From: CAZZHG01 sp964653655
Lineage (GTDB): Bacteria; Bdellovibrionota; FAC87; UBA2466
Assembly (NCBI GenBank): GCA_964653655.1
Contig: CAZZHG010000018.1
Coordinates: 1-64,000, forward strand
Direction of reading: 5' to 3'
Length of the DNA: 64,000 nt
Shown: positions 42,857-51,135 of the stretch, piece by piece
Numbering within the stretch: position 1 is the stretch's first letter
Layout of the letters: each line of letters opens with the position of its first letter
The notes under the pieces: model-generated
What the model saw: only the letters and a program-made list of their open reading frames with translations
What the model was told of the DNA's origin: nothing
Database searches by the model: none
Translations under genes and position numbers: made by a program

Positions 42857-43855
42857 ATGCGCGCCCTCCTTCCTCTGGCTTTCCTTTGCGCGCAGTCCCA
42901 GGCCACGTTGGAGTTAGTCGCCGGCTTCACCCCGAGCGAAAAGTGCCAGAAGCACTACGAGTCCATGATGGCCAAGCAGATTACCTTCCACTTGAACGGC
43001 GAGGAGGCCAGAGTCCTCGGAGCGGGCAGCCTCAGGGACATCAATCTCGAAGTGGGCGGAACGATCTACGAAAACCCCGTGAAGCTCTTCGAGGACTTGC
43101 TGAAAGCCGATCCGGCCGCCGCGGCGGATCCAATCATCGCCGACGCGGTCGCGAAAATGGACAATCCCGTCGATCGTTCCGGCTACGCGGTGATCTGCCT
43201 ATCGGGAGCCTGCGACCTGACCGGAGGCGGCGACATGGCTTACGGAAAGCACAGCTCCAAGACCGTCGGACTCATCCGGGGAGGAACTCCTCCCATAGAG
43301 CTGGACGCGGCCTTCAGAATAATGGCGGGCCAGGTGAAGAAAACAGAGCCGCCTGCAATCGACAGCCAAATCGTCGCGACGGTGCTTCCGAAGCCGGCCG
43401 AATTGAACAAGGATCTCAACGGCTCGGTAATCGGCTGGTACGCGACGGTGCTGCACGAGTCCACCCACGTCACCACCGAACATTTGATCATCGACTGGGT
43501 AACGGCGAACCGAAAATTGCTCCTCGAGGGCAAGCGCCCCGACGACCATTTTCTCAAATACGTAAAGATTCAAAGAGGCGAGTGGCTCATCGATAACACC
43601 TTTTATCTCACTCTTACCGAGGGAATTGCCTACGGCGTGACCGGAAAAGCGTTCGATATGATCGCGACGCAGCGAAAAGAACCGGTCCTTGATCCTCAGT
43701 GGGCGAATATCCGCTTCGCCGAGATGCCCTTCGCCGAAATCTCGGCGGTGCGCCCCTCAATCACGACGGAATTGAACGTCTCCGCCGGAAACTGGCACAC
43801 CCGGATGCGCGAAGTCCGCGAGGACATGCTGCGCACTATCGCCTCCGCGCAGTAA
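42857..43855 (+). CDS. Secreted HExxH protein, putative metallopeptidase, copy 1
   Basis: Protein of 332 residues with a short signal peptide (MRALLPLAFLCAQSQA). The motif HESTH (His200, Glu201, His204) lies in a helix, WYATVLHESTHVTTEH. A candidate third zinc ligand is Glu255 in TEGIAYGV. Before the helix, CLSGACDLTGGG provides two cysteines conserved in the neighbour. No family was recognised, but the pattern fits a gluzincin-type metallopeptidase. The next gene is a paralogue. Protease function is inference. Confidence 0.75.
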   Translation: MRALLPLAFLCAQSQATLELVAGFTPSEKCQKHYESMMAKQITFHLNGEEARVLGAGSLRDINLEVGGTIYENPVKLFEDLLKADPAAAADPIIADAVAKMDNPVDRSGYAVICLSGACDLTGGGDMAYGKHSSKTVGLIRGGTPPIELDAAFRIMAGQVKKTEPPAIDSQIVATVLPKPAELNKDLNGSVIGWYATVLHESTHVTTEHLIIDWVTANRKLLLEGKRPDDHFLKYVKIQRGEWLIDNTFYLTLTEGIAYGVTGKAFDMIATQRKEPVLDPQWANIRFAEMPFAEISAVRPSITTELNVSAGNWHTRMREVREDMLRTIASAQ

Positions 43856-43861
43856 CCCATC

Positions 43862-44872
43862 GTGCGAATCCTTCTACTCATCGCCCTCCTCCTTTCCCAG
43901 CCGGCCAAAGCGGCGCTCGAATTCGATCTCGCTTTCGCCGTGGGTCCGTCCCAGGCCTGCCTCGACTACTTTCGGGCGATCGTGAAAGATCACGTCTCGT
44001 TGCCGTCCGAAGAAGGGCAAGTTCAGCTTTTCGGCACCGACAATTTCAGGAACCTCGTGCTCGTGCTGGACGGTCACCCCTATCCGAATCCGGTGGACCT
44101 CTTGAACGCCTGGGTTCGCAACGATCCGGCCGCGGCGAAAGATGCCGTGGTTCTCGACGGCATTCTTCAAATGGGCAACCCCGTGGACCCGAGCCGTTTC
44201 GCGGTGCTTTGCGTTTCCGGAAACTGCGGCCTCAAATCGAACGGCCATGGCGTGGACGGGCTCCACGTGGCGGAACAACTTGGCCTTGCGTTTGGCAAAG
44301 TGTCGGTAAGCGATCCCGAAGCCGCGTTGAAGATTTTGAGGGCGGGCGCGGCCAAAAGCGCATTACCCGAGCTCGAACATTCGACAGTGACCCTCCGTCT
44401 TCCCACGCCCGGGAAACTCGCCAAGGATCACAGGAGCGCCGTGTTCGAATGGTACGCGAATGCCCTCCACGAGGGAGTTCACGCTTCCGCGGACCTGCTT
44501 CTTTTCGATTGGCTCCGGGCCAACCGCAAGTTGCTTCAGACAGGCGGAACTCCGGACGGTCTATTCCTGAAGTACGTCACGTTGAAGGAGGGGGAATGGG
44601 TAATCGACGAGACTTTCTATTTCACCTACCATGAAGGCCTCGCCTACAGCGTGACCGCGAACGCATTCAATGGTGTCGCCGACCTGGCGAAAGCCCCGCA
44701 CCTCAAGCCCGACTTCGCCCAAAAGGAGTACCAGGACAAACAGTTTGATGCCTACACGGGCACGCGGCCAGAGATCCGGACCGAACTCGGCCTCGACGCC
44801 GGCAACTGGTTCCAGAAGATGCGAGAAGTGCGGGAGAGGATGCTGGCCACCGTGGCCCTCTCGAACAACTGA
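43862..44872 (+). CDS. Secreted HExxH protein, putative metallopeptidase, copy 2
   Basis: Protein of 336 residues starting with GTG; signal peptide MRILLLIALLLSQPAKA. It has HEGVH (His203, Glu204, His207) in WYANALHEGVHASADL and Glu258 in HEGLAYSV, with the same 55-residue spacing from first His to Glu as copy 1. Shared blocks include DNFRNL/DINL, NPVD, DWLRANRKLL, FLKYV, GEWVID, TFYFT and the closing GNWFQKMREVRERM. The sequences are clearly diverged elsewhere. It lies six bases after copy 1, in one transcript. Confidence 0.75.
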   Translation: MRILLLIALLLSQPAKAALEFDLAFAVGPSQACLDYFRAIVKDHVSLPSEEGQVQLFGTDNFRNLVLVLDGHPYPNPVDLLNAWVRNDPAAAKDAVVLDGILQMGNPVDPSRFAVLCVSGNCGLKSNGHGVDGLHVAEQLGLAFGKVSVSDPEAALKILRAGAAKSALPELEHSTVTLRLPTPGKLAKDHRSAVFEWYANALHEGVHASADLLLFDWLRANRKLLQTGGTPDGLFLKYVTLKEGEWVIDETFYFTYHEGLAYSVTANAFNGVADLAKAPHLKPDFAQKEYQDKQFDAYTGTRPEIRTELGLDAGNWFQKMREVRERMLATVALSNN

Positions 44873-44899
44873 ATCCGTTCCCAAGTGTTAGAATAGGGG

Positions 44900-45955
44900 A
44901 TGCCCTTACAATCCAGGTGGCTCATCTCCCGGCGCGCCGACTTGTCGTGCATCGTTTTAAGCCCCCTCCTCTCTCCGCTACTTCTCGGAATCTATGCGCT
45001 CGTCACCTGGGGCGGAAACGTCCAGGTCGAGCAGACCGCCCGGGTTTTCTACTACGTCTTCACGGTCTTCTTCGATCACCCGCACATCCTCCAGACGTTT
45101 TCCCGCACCCATTTCGACGCCACTGAGCGAAAGCGCCATTTCGCCATTCACCATTGGATTCTCGGCGGCGCCCTTCTCGTTGCTTTCTTCTGGCCCGATG
45201 TGCCCGGCCAATATTGGTTTCAGGCGGTGTTCGACCTCGCGGGACTTTGGCACATCTACGCGCAGAACGCGGGCTTTCTGAAAGTTTACGGCCGCTTCAC
45301 GAAGCCAGCGGAAACCGATCGTAAGCTCGAGCGGGCTTTCTTCTTCGTTCTCTTCAACGCGTACTTGTTTCGCGTACTCGCACTCGATCTCGGACGAACG
45401 CTGGATGAATTTGGAACGGGCGGACCGGAGATGCTTACCGTTCTGAGAACGCTTCGCTGGGTTTTCCTAGGAGCCACGGGGGCGCTTCTCACCGGAGTCG
45501 TCTGGCGGCAATTCACTCGCCGAAACGAATCACCCTGGACCGCGCGCCAGCTTTTCCTCGCGGCCCTAACGGTGAACTACTTCGTAAACTACTGGGCCGT
45601 GAGTTTCGCTCCGGTCGCCGTGATGCTCGTCTTCGACACGCTCTACCACGACATTCAATACATGCGCTGGATGGCTCATTATCAGGAGCGCAACGTCGGC
45701 CGCGCCTACGCTTGGAAGTGGGCACTGGGCTGCGGACTACTCGCTCTTTTAGTTTTCCATGGAGAAGCGATTTCCGCCCAGCTGGTCGGAAAGGCCCTGC
45801 CCATCAGCTCCGTTTTTCTGGTCGTGACTCTCTACCACTATTTTGTCGACGGAATAGTTTGGAAGTTCGGCAAGCAACCCGAGCTGCAAAACCTTCTAAA
45901 GAGTACCGACACCGCGAAAGAAACCCAGAGCTTCAAAACCCGGGCGGCGATGTAA
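44900..45955 (+). CDS. His-rich polytopic membrane protein of unknown function
   Basis: Protein of 351 residues with about eight hydrophobic segments. Histidines recur at positions that could bind metal or haem: FDHPHILQTFSRTHFD, RHFAIHHWI, LWHIYAQN, LYHDIQYMRWMAHYQ and VTLYHYFVDG. No named family is recognised. It follows the tandem HExxH genes by 27 bp. The end is immediately against the convergent VOC gene. The C-terminal 30 residues are polar. Confidence 0.75.
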   Translation: MPLQSRWLISRRADLSCIVLSPLLSPLLLGIYALVTWGGNVQVEQTARVFYYVFTVFFDHPHILQTFSRTHFDATERKRHFAIHHWILGGALLVAFFWPDVPGQYWFQAVFDLAGLWHIYAQNAGFLKVYGRFTKPAETDRKLERAFFFVLFNAYLFRVLALDLGRTLDEFGTGGPEMLTVLRTLRWVFLGATGALLTGVVWRQFTRRNESPWTARQLFLAALTVNYFVNYWAVSFAPVAVMLVFDTLYHDIQYMRWMAHYQERNVGRAYAWKWALGCGLLALLVFHGEAISAQLVGKALPISSVFLVVTLYHYFVDGIVWKFGKQPELQNLLKSTDTAKETQSFKTRAAM

Positions 45956-46339
45956 TTACTGGTGGTGGCAGCACGCTTCGACGTTGTGCCCGTCCGGGTC
46001 CAACACGAAAGCCCCGTAGTAGTCCTTGTGATAGTGAGGGCGAGGACCGGGAGGCCCGTTGTCTTTTCCGCCCGCGGCGAGCGCCGCTTTGTAAAACTCA
46101 TCCACCTGTTTGCGCGAATCGGCTCGGAAGGCGATGTGGATCCTCGGCTGGTTGGGCGTGCCTTCGGCCACCCAAAAGTCGGGTTTTGGCGGTACACCGT
46201 AACCCACGACGACCGTTCCGCCCGTATACTCCGTCGGAATTTCCATCATCGGCTCGTATCCGAGAGGCGCAAGCGCCTTGTCATAGAAGGCGCGGCTCTT
46301 TTGCGGATTGCTGACCTTTAGGCCTGTGTGATCGATCAT
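45956..46339 (-). CDS. VOC-family (glyoxalase-like) protein
   Basis: Protein of 127 residues with a vicinal-oxygen-chelate fold: IDHTGLKVSNPQKSRAFYDKALAPLGY at the start, HIAFRADSRKQVDEFYKAALAAGG in the middle, and YYGAFVLDPDGHNVEACCHH at the end. Metal ligands are likely His3/His4-type at the N-terminus, a mid-protein His, and Glu in NVEAC. Many such proteins are annotated as glyoxalase or lactoylglutathione lyase-like; the substrate is unknown. It lies 10 bases after the methyltransferase stop on the same strand. Confidence 0.88.
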   Translation of the reverse strand: MIDHTGLKVSNPQKSRAFYDKALAPLGYEPMMEIPTEYTGGTVVVGYGVPPKPDFWVAEGTPNQPRIHIAFRADSRKQVDEFYKAALAAGGKDNGPPGPRPHYHKDYYGAFVLDPDGHNVEACCHHQ

Positions 46340-46349
46340 CGTCGCCCTT

Positions 46350-47126
46350 TCAAACCGGTTTAATCGCGCGCGTGGCGATGTAGCCCGGAAGATATCTGTG
46401 AATGAGTCCCTTCGATTCCGTCCAGCCGTCCTCGAAAAATCCAGTAATCACGAAGCCCGCGGCGATTTGGCCGCCGATTTGATCTTCGAGCGTGTGCCCG
46501 AAGGCGATAGGCTCGTTCTTGTCCGTGTAGCGCTTGCGTTCTTCGTCCGTCAAACTCGTTACGTCCGAGTAAGGGACCGAGTACTTGATCTGCAGGATCC
46601 CCTTTTCCTCGAGCGCCGGATCCGTAGTAAAAACGACCGGGTTCACGATTCCGGAAAGAAGCGAGCCGCCCTTTTTCAAAACGCGGAAGGCTTCCTTCCA
46701 AACGGGCTTCACGTCGGGCACGAAACAATTGGAACAGGGATGAAAGATGAGATCGAACGTTTCGTCGGCGAACGCGGAAAGATCCTTCATGTCGCCCTGA
46801 AGGGTAGCGAGCTTCAGCCCGTCCCGGGCCGCGACATCTTTATCGCGTTGAAGCTGGGCCGGCGAGTTGTCGAACACGGTAACGTGCGCGCCGGCCGCCG
46901 CGAGAATCGGGCCCTGTTGACCGCCTCCGGACGCAAGCCCCAGCACGCGCTTGCCCTCTAAAGGAGGGAACCAGTCGCGGGGCACGGGCTTCATGGGAGT
47001 GAGCACGACTTGCCAGTCGCCCTTGCGGGCGCGGGCAATGACTTCGGAGGAAACGGGCAAGGTCCATTCATTGCCCTTCGCCGCCTCGGCATCCCAGGCT
47101 TGTCGGTTGTAGTCGAGAACATCCAC
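46350..47126 (-). CDS. Class I SAM-dependent methyltransferase
   Basis: Protein of 258 residues from a GTG at 47126; no canonical ribosome binding site is visible and upstream codons are not good starts. The Rossmann core carries VLGLASGGGQQGPILAAAGAHVTVFDNS (motif I and the acidic end of strand 2), LQGDMKDLSAFADETFDLIFHPCSNCFVPD (motifs II-III), and FRVLKKGGSLLSGIVNP. The substrate is unknown. It is co-directional with the VOC protein. A hairpin repeat lies directly upstream. Confidence 0.87.
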   Translation of the reverse strand: MDVLDYNRQAWDAEAAKGNEWTLPVSSEVIARARKGDWQVVLTPMKPVPRDWFPPLEGKRVLGLASGGGQQGPILAAAGAHVTVFDNSPAQLQRDKDVAARDGLKLATLQGDMKDLSAFADETFDLIFHPCSNCFVPDVKPVWKEAFRVLKKGGSLLSGIVNPVVFTTDPALEEKGILQIKYSVPYSDVTSLTDEERKRYTDKNEPIAFGHTLEDQIGGQIAAGFVITGFFEDGWTESKGLIHRYLPGYIATRAIKPV

Positions 47127-47160
47127 GGCATGAACCGTAGCCCAACCCTGGCCGCAGGGA

Positions 47161-47285
47161 AAGAGCGAGAGCGGGAGCGAGCGCAAGGAAGGCTTTTTGA
47201 TCTAATGAGCGAGCCGGTGCGGTCTTACGTCAACGCCCCTTCCAGAAAGGAAGGTGACCTTGCGCTCGCTCCCGCTCTCGCTCTT
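47161..47285. repeat. REP-like hairpin element 2
   Basis: Perfect inverted repeat with 28-base arms (47161-47188 and 47258-47285) around a 69-base centre. The arms are GAGCGG-rich and end GCGCAAGG. The start of the centre matches element 1 at 30179 (GCAAGGAAG, CT, T run, GATCT, TGAG). A shorter AAGG/CCTT hairpin sits inside near 47238-47254. It stands between the methyltransferase start and the terminator of the TIGR02147 gene. Confidence 0.65.
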
Positions 47286-47314
47286 TTGTAATGGCATTCC
47301 TTTAAAACGCGAAA

Positions 47315-47342
47315 GGCCGCCCGGACTTTCGTCCGGGCGGCC
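47315..47342 (-). terminator. Intrinsic terminator of the TIGR02147 gene
   Basis: Perfect 12-bp GC-rich stem GGCCGCCCGGAC/GTCCGGGCGGCC with a four-base loop. On the minus strand it is followed by CTTTCGCGTTTTAAAGG, a U-rich tail. It is 49 bases beyond the stop of the gene at 47392. Confidence 0.8.
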
Positions 47343-47391
47343 GCAAACAGGGTGTAACTCGTGTTGAGTCGCGAACCGTGAGCGTAAGGCC

Positions 47392-48249
47392 TTAGGCCAC
47401 GCTCTGCTGCATCGTCTCATCCTTGCGCGCTTGCGACTTGGTGAGAGCGAACAGCTGAATGTTCAGCTGGAAGATCGCGTCGTTCGGATTGTGGTTTCCA
47501 CCACCGAGCGACTGGATCAGTTCCTGGATCTTCACGCGAAGTTCGCCGACCTTATCCTGAGGCAAGCTCAGGGTGACGCTCTCAAAGTCCTGGGTCTCAG
47601 GTCCTTGCGTATAGAGCGACTGGGCAGCGAGTTCCGCCATTTGTTCGTAATGGATCTTCTGAGCGAGCGCCGCCGACTGCGTATCGATCTCAGTCGTGGT
47701 GCTGCACACCAGCGTACCATCCGTGGCTTCGGTGATGAAGTTGAGCTTCTTGAGAAGCTCGACGGAAGATTTCGCTTCCTCTTCGCTCACCGCGGGAACG
47801 AGGCTCTTACCGATCGTGGTCGGCTCGTTCTTCACCTTGCCGTTGCGAACCATTTCGCGAATCGCGGCATGGTACCAGTCGTGGTAGTAATCGTAGAGCT
47901 CAGGAATGAGGGTCTTCACTTTGAAGAGCTCACGAAGATACATGAGCTTCGCCTCATAAACCTGGCGCTTCTGGACGTGGTCGCACTGATTGAACTCGAC
48001 CATGTAACGGAAATATTCCGATTCATGCGCGTCCAGACGCAGACCCTTGGCGAACTTGCCGATGGCGTCGGCGGAAAGATTGCGCTTTCCGTCCATCACC
48101 AGCTTCAAGTAGTTCGGAGATCCGAACCCCGCCTGCTTGGAGAAGTACCGGAAGCTGAAGAGCGGATCGGCATCCTTGAGCTGCCGATAACGATCTTTCA
48201 GAAACTCCCGATAATCGGTGAAGTTATAAATATTGGAAGCAATGTTCAC
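47392..48249 (-). CDS. TIGR02147-family protein
   Basis: Protein of 285 residues of the TIGR02147 family, known mainly from Fibrobacter and Bdellovibrio-like bacteria, often in many copies. Features: YNFTDYREFLKDRYRQLK at the start, a helix-turn-helix-like region SFRYFSKQAGFGSPNYLKLVMDGKRNLS (about 30-57) resembling a DNA-binding domain, and a C-terminal region ending in helices. A regulatory role is generally assumed but unproven. The GTG at 48249 has GAGGGGG in front, which decides the start. It has its own terminator and a 306-bp upstream region. Confidence 0.88.
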   Translation of the reverse strand: MNIASNIYNFTDYREFLKDRYRQLKDADPLFSFRYFSKQAGFGSPNYLKLVMDGKRNLSADAIGKFAKGLRLDAHESEYFRYMVEFNQCDHVQKRQVYEAKLMYLRELFKVKTLIPELYDYYHDWYHAAIREMVRNGKVKNEPTTIGKSLVPAVSEEEAKSSVELLKKLNFITEATDGTLVCSTTTEIDTQSAALAQKIHYEQMAELAAQSLYTQGPETQDFESVTLSLPQDKVGELRVKIQELIQSLGGGNHNPNDAIFQLNIQLFALTKSQARKDETMQQSVA

Positions 48250-48555
48250 GACTAACCCCCTCAATTGACCCATCTGAAGTTCCCGCGGTCATAGTTACCC
48301 CTCGACCGTGGAGCTAGAGAGCAGATGGTTTTTTCAGTTACCCCTGCAGACCAGTAGTGCAAGGCGTTTGCCACCGGCGCCACAATTGGGCCCTGGGGTT
48401 TTCCCTTGTATTCCGGGGGGGTTAAGTCGGGATGTGCAAATGATTGAGACGTATACACGAGCGTACGGGGGTGTCGTAGGGGTACCTACCGAAAGCCAAG
48501 TCCTTGAATTCACGGCACTCGGCCTGTATCAACTCTGGACACTGAGCACTAAACC
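48250..48555. other. Divergent intergenic region with GTTACCCCT repeats
   Basis: No gene is seen here. Two direct repeats GTTACCCCT (48294-48302 and 48337-48345) are 43 bp apart, about four helical turns, upstream of the TIGR02147 gene. An AGGGGTACC in the other orientation occurs near 48478. These may be binding sites, but there are only two exact copies. The region must also hold the folC promoter. Confidence 0.4.
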
Positions 48556-49797
48556 GTGAAAACGACCCGACTTCAGGAAATACTCGAGAGCCTCGGTGGG
48601 GAAAAACGAGTCCATTACACGCTCGATCGGCTGAAAAGCGCGCTGAAACGACTCGGGAACCCTGAACGAAGTGTCTACTCGTTGATCATTGCCGGCACCA
48701 ACGGCAAAGGCACGACCACGCTACTTGTCTCCTCTTCTCTTAAAGAGGCCGGGTACAAGGTCGGAACTTTCCTTTCCCCTCATCTTGTCAGCCCGACCGA
48801 ACGGATCCTTTTCGGCCTCGAGCCCATCGGCGAGGCGGAACTAACCCGGCTGGCGGAAGAGCATGAAGGGTTGGCCCGGGAGTTCGCGCTCACCTACTTC
48901 GAGTACATGACCCTTCTCTTTTTCGTGTGGGCGAAGCAGAAGAAGCTGGACTTCTGCGTGGTGGAAGTGGGCCTGGGCGGCAGGCTCGACTCCACGAACG
49001 TCGTGGACGCGCTAGCCTGCGCGGTTACGAATATCTCTTACGATCACCAGTCTTACCTGGGAGATACGCTCGAATCGATTCTGGACGAAAAACTCGGCGT
49101 GATGCGCCCAGAAGGGCTCGTCTTCACGGGGGTGGATTCCCCCACTCTAATGGCGCGTCTCGAAGCCAAGTGCGCGGAAGTGGACGCGGTTCACTACTAC
49201 GCGCACGAAGTCCGGCGCGAAGTGATTGAAAGAAGCTGGGACGGCCAAAAGGTCCTCTTCAACGGATACCCCTTCACGCTGAGAAACCCCGGCGAAGGCA
49301 CCGTGAAGAACGCGGCCCTCGCCTTCCTCATGCTCAGAATCGTTTTTCCCAAGCTTCCCATTTCGGTTTTACAGAAGGGATTCGAATCGGTCCGCAATCC
49401 CGGCAGGCTCGAAGTGGTCGCGAACCGCCCCAGAGTCGTGCTCTCCGGAGATCACAACCCGGCGGGTATCCAGACTCTCGTCGAGAGCCTCGCTCAGCAA
49501 GAAACCGGCAAGCTGTATACGGTTTGCGGCTTCTCGCCGGATAAACCCTACAAGGAAATGTTCGCAAGGCTCGAAGCTTTGTCGACGGACATCCGTCTCA
49601 CGCGCATCAAGAATCCCAAGGCTCCGATTCCCGCCGATTACGAAACGATCGGTCCTTATAGAGAAGACCCGCACAAAGCCATCGACGAGATGCTTGAGCT
49701 CGCGGGCCCCGAAGATACCGTGCTAATCACGGGCTCGCTCTACCTGGTGGGCGAGGTCCGGCCGCGCTTTGTGCCCACGGTCAATTTTCAATACTGA
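48556..49797 (+). CDS. folC: Bifunctional folylpolyglutamate/dihydrofolate synthase
   Basis: Mur-ligase-family enzyme of 413 residues that joins glutamate to dihydropteroate and extends the folate polyglutamate tail. Visible are the ATP loop GTNGKGTTTLL (about 47-57), SPHLVSPTERI, FEYMTLLFFVWA, VEVGLGGRLDSTNVV and the Mur-ligase C-terminal GDHNPAGIQTLVESL (the usual GAHNP). The start is GTG; no ribosome binding site is evident. It is convergent with the papain-like protease. The folP-PTPS-folK operon lies 1.3 kb further on. Confidence 0.94.
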   Translation: MKTTRLQEILESLGGEKRVHYTLDRLKSALKRLGNPERSVYSLIIAGTNGKGTTTLLVSSSLKEAGYKVGTFLSPHLVSPTERILFGLEPIGEAELTRLAEEHEGLAREFALTYFEYMTLLFFVWAKQKKLDFCVVEVGLGGRLDSTNVVDALACAVTNISYDHQSYLGDTLESILDEKLGVMRPEGLVFTGVDSPTLMARLEAKCAEVDAVHYYAHEVRREVIERSWDGQKVLFNGYPFTLRNPGEGTVKNAALAFLMLRIVFPKLPISVLQKGFESVRNPGRLEVVANRPRVVLSGDHNPAGIQTLVESLAQQETGKLYTVCGFSPDKPYKEMFARLEALSTDIRLTRIKNPKAPIPADYETIGPYREDPHKAIDEMLELAGPEDTVLITGSLYLVGEVRPRFVPTVNFQY

Positions 49798-51015
49798 TTA
49801 GGGATCTACCGGCAGCGTCGCGCGGATGAGATATTCGCGGAAATAGTCCGCGTACACGTGGTAGTAGCCCTCGTCACCCGAGTTCTCGCCCCACGTGTTA
49901 CGCACTTTGAAGCGGATGACTTCCCCATTCTGGATTTCCACGCCGACGATTTCCATCGCGTGGTTTCCGCCTGTCTGCCCGAATTGGCGACGGTAGGCGT
50001 AGGGAATCGGCCTGAGTCCCTCGGGCGTGCTGAAGGCCTTCAACGACATGATGCCCGTTTTCTCGTCGATGAAACGATGGTCCATTTCGAAGGACACCGG
50101 CACGCTCTCCCCGCGCTTCAAAGCCCCGACGATGTCCTTCGCGATTGCTTCAACGGGCTTCGAGATCGCCCCGGCTCTTGCCGGCAACTGGACGCCGGCG
50201 GACGCGGTAACTTCCGGCTTCGCGTGCTTCGGAGCATTCTTCTCGGCCGCTGGCTTGAGCTCCGGAGGAAGCGGATCCCGTGTCGGAACCACCCGGCGAA
50301 GGTTGTCGAGCGAGGTTCCGTTCCGCCGCCAATAGTCTTGGGGACTCTCGTACCGGACGCCGCCCTCCTCGAAAGAGGTGGGCATGGGGCCGGAGTAGGC
50401 TTCGACGATGGAATCCAGATCCTTGCTCGCTTCGGCTTTCAGCGCCGCCTTCTCTTCGGAGGTCTTGCCGATGGAGTCGTAGTGGAAGCGGACCACCCGT
50501 TCGTTCAGCAGACCGACCAGCCGGGTTCCGTGGCCCGCGTCCTCGAAGGACACCCGCGGTTGCCAAGACGACTGAGGGACCGCGCCGTGGGCTGCGATCA
50601 AGTCGAGACTGCTGCTCAAATGACTTCCCTGCACGATTTCGCGCCCGGGCCCTTCGAGGGCGCTCAAGCTCTTCGCCTGCAGATCCCTCAAGATCAGATA
50701 AGCTTCCGAAAGATCGTAAGCGCGCCCGTTGGCGTTTTGCATGCGCCGCTCGACGAAGCTAACCGCCTGGTACGCCCAGCATCCGCCGTACTTGCACTGA
50801 TTTCGAATGGGGGCTTCGGCCAGTTCGATCGAATATTCATCGGTGTGCCTCGCGAGAAAGTCGGGACGAATCTCCAGCATCTGCGCGGGAGAGAGCGCGC
50901 CGTACGCGCGGCAGGCTTCACTAAGCGTGGGGACGGGCTTCGGCGGATCCGCCGCGAAAGCCGCGACTCCTAGACATAAAAAGGACAGAATTAGGATTAG
51001 CCTGACCTTACCCAC
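49798..51015 (-). CDS. Secreted papain-like cysteine protease (C1 family)
   Basis: Secreted peptidase of 405 residues with a signal peptide (cleavage near AAFAA) and GTG start. The C1 catalytic residues are in order: Gln73 and Cys79 in RNQCKYGGCWAY, His352 in GGNHAMEIVGV, and Asn373 in VRNTWGENSGDEGYY. A polar region of about 200 residues between Cys and His, including a Pro/Lys-rich stretch near 250-280, is an insertion relative to papain. The layout recalls bleomycin hydrolase/C1B enzymes, which are cytosolic; export is unusual for those. It may act on prey or host proteins (inference). Confidence 0.88.
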   Translation of the reverse strand: MGKVRLILILSFLCLGVAAFAADPPKPVPTLSEACRAYGALSPAQMLEIRPDFLARHTDEYSIELAEAPIRNQCKYGGCWAYQAVSFVERRMQNANGRAYDLSEAYLILRDLQAKSLSALEGPGREIVQGSHLSSSLDLIAAHGAVPQSSWQPRVSFEDAGHGTRLVGLLNERVVRFHYDSIGKTSEEKAALKAEASKDLDSIVEAYSGPMPTSFEEGGVRYESPQDYWRRNGTSLDNLRRVVPTRDPLPPELKPAAEKNAPKHAKPEVTASAGVQLPARAGAISKPVEAIAKDIVGALKRGESVPVSFEMDHRFIDEKTGIMSLKAFSTPEGLRPIPYAYRRQFGQTGGNHAMEIVGVEIQNGEVIRFKVRNTWGENSGDEGYYHVYADYFREYLIRATLPVDP

Positions 51016-51135
51016 GTCCGGATTCGAGCAACGTCCATGCCAGGGAAAAGTATTCGGTTTGTCGTCGGGTTGCGGGCAAGGTTTACAGCAAGATATGCAG
51101 TGGTCCGGCGGGAGCGGAGCTCTCGGCTTTCGTCT

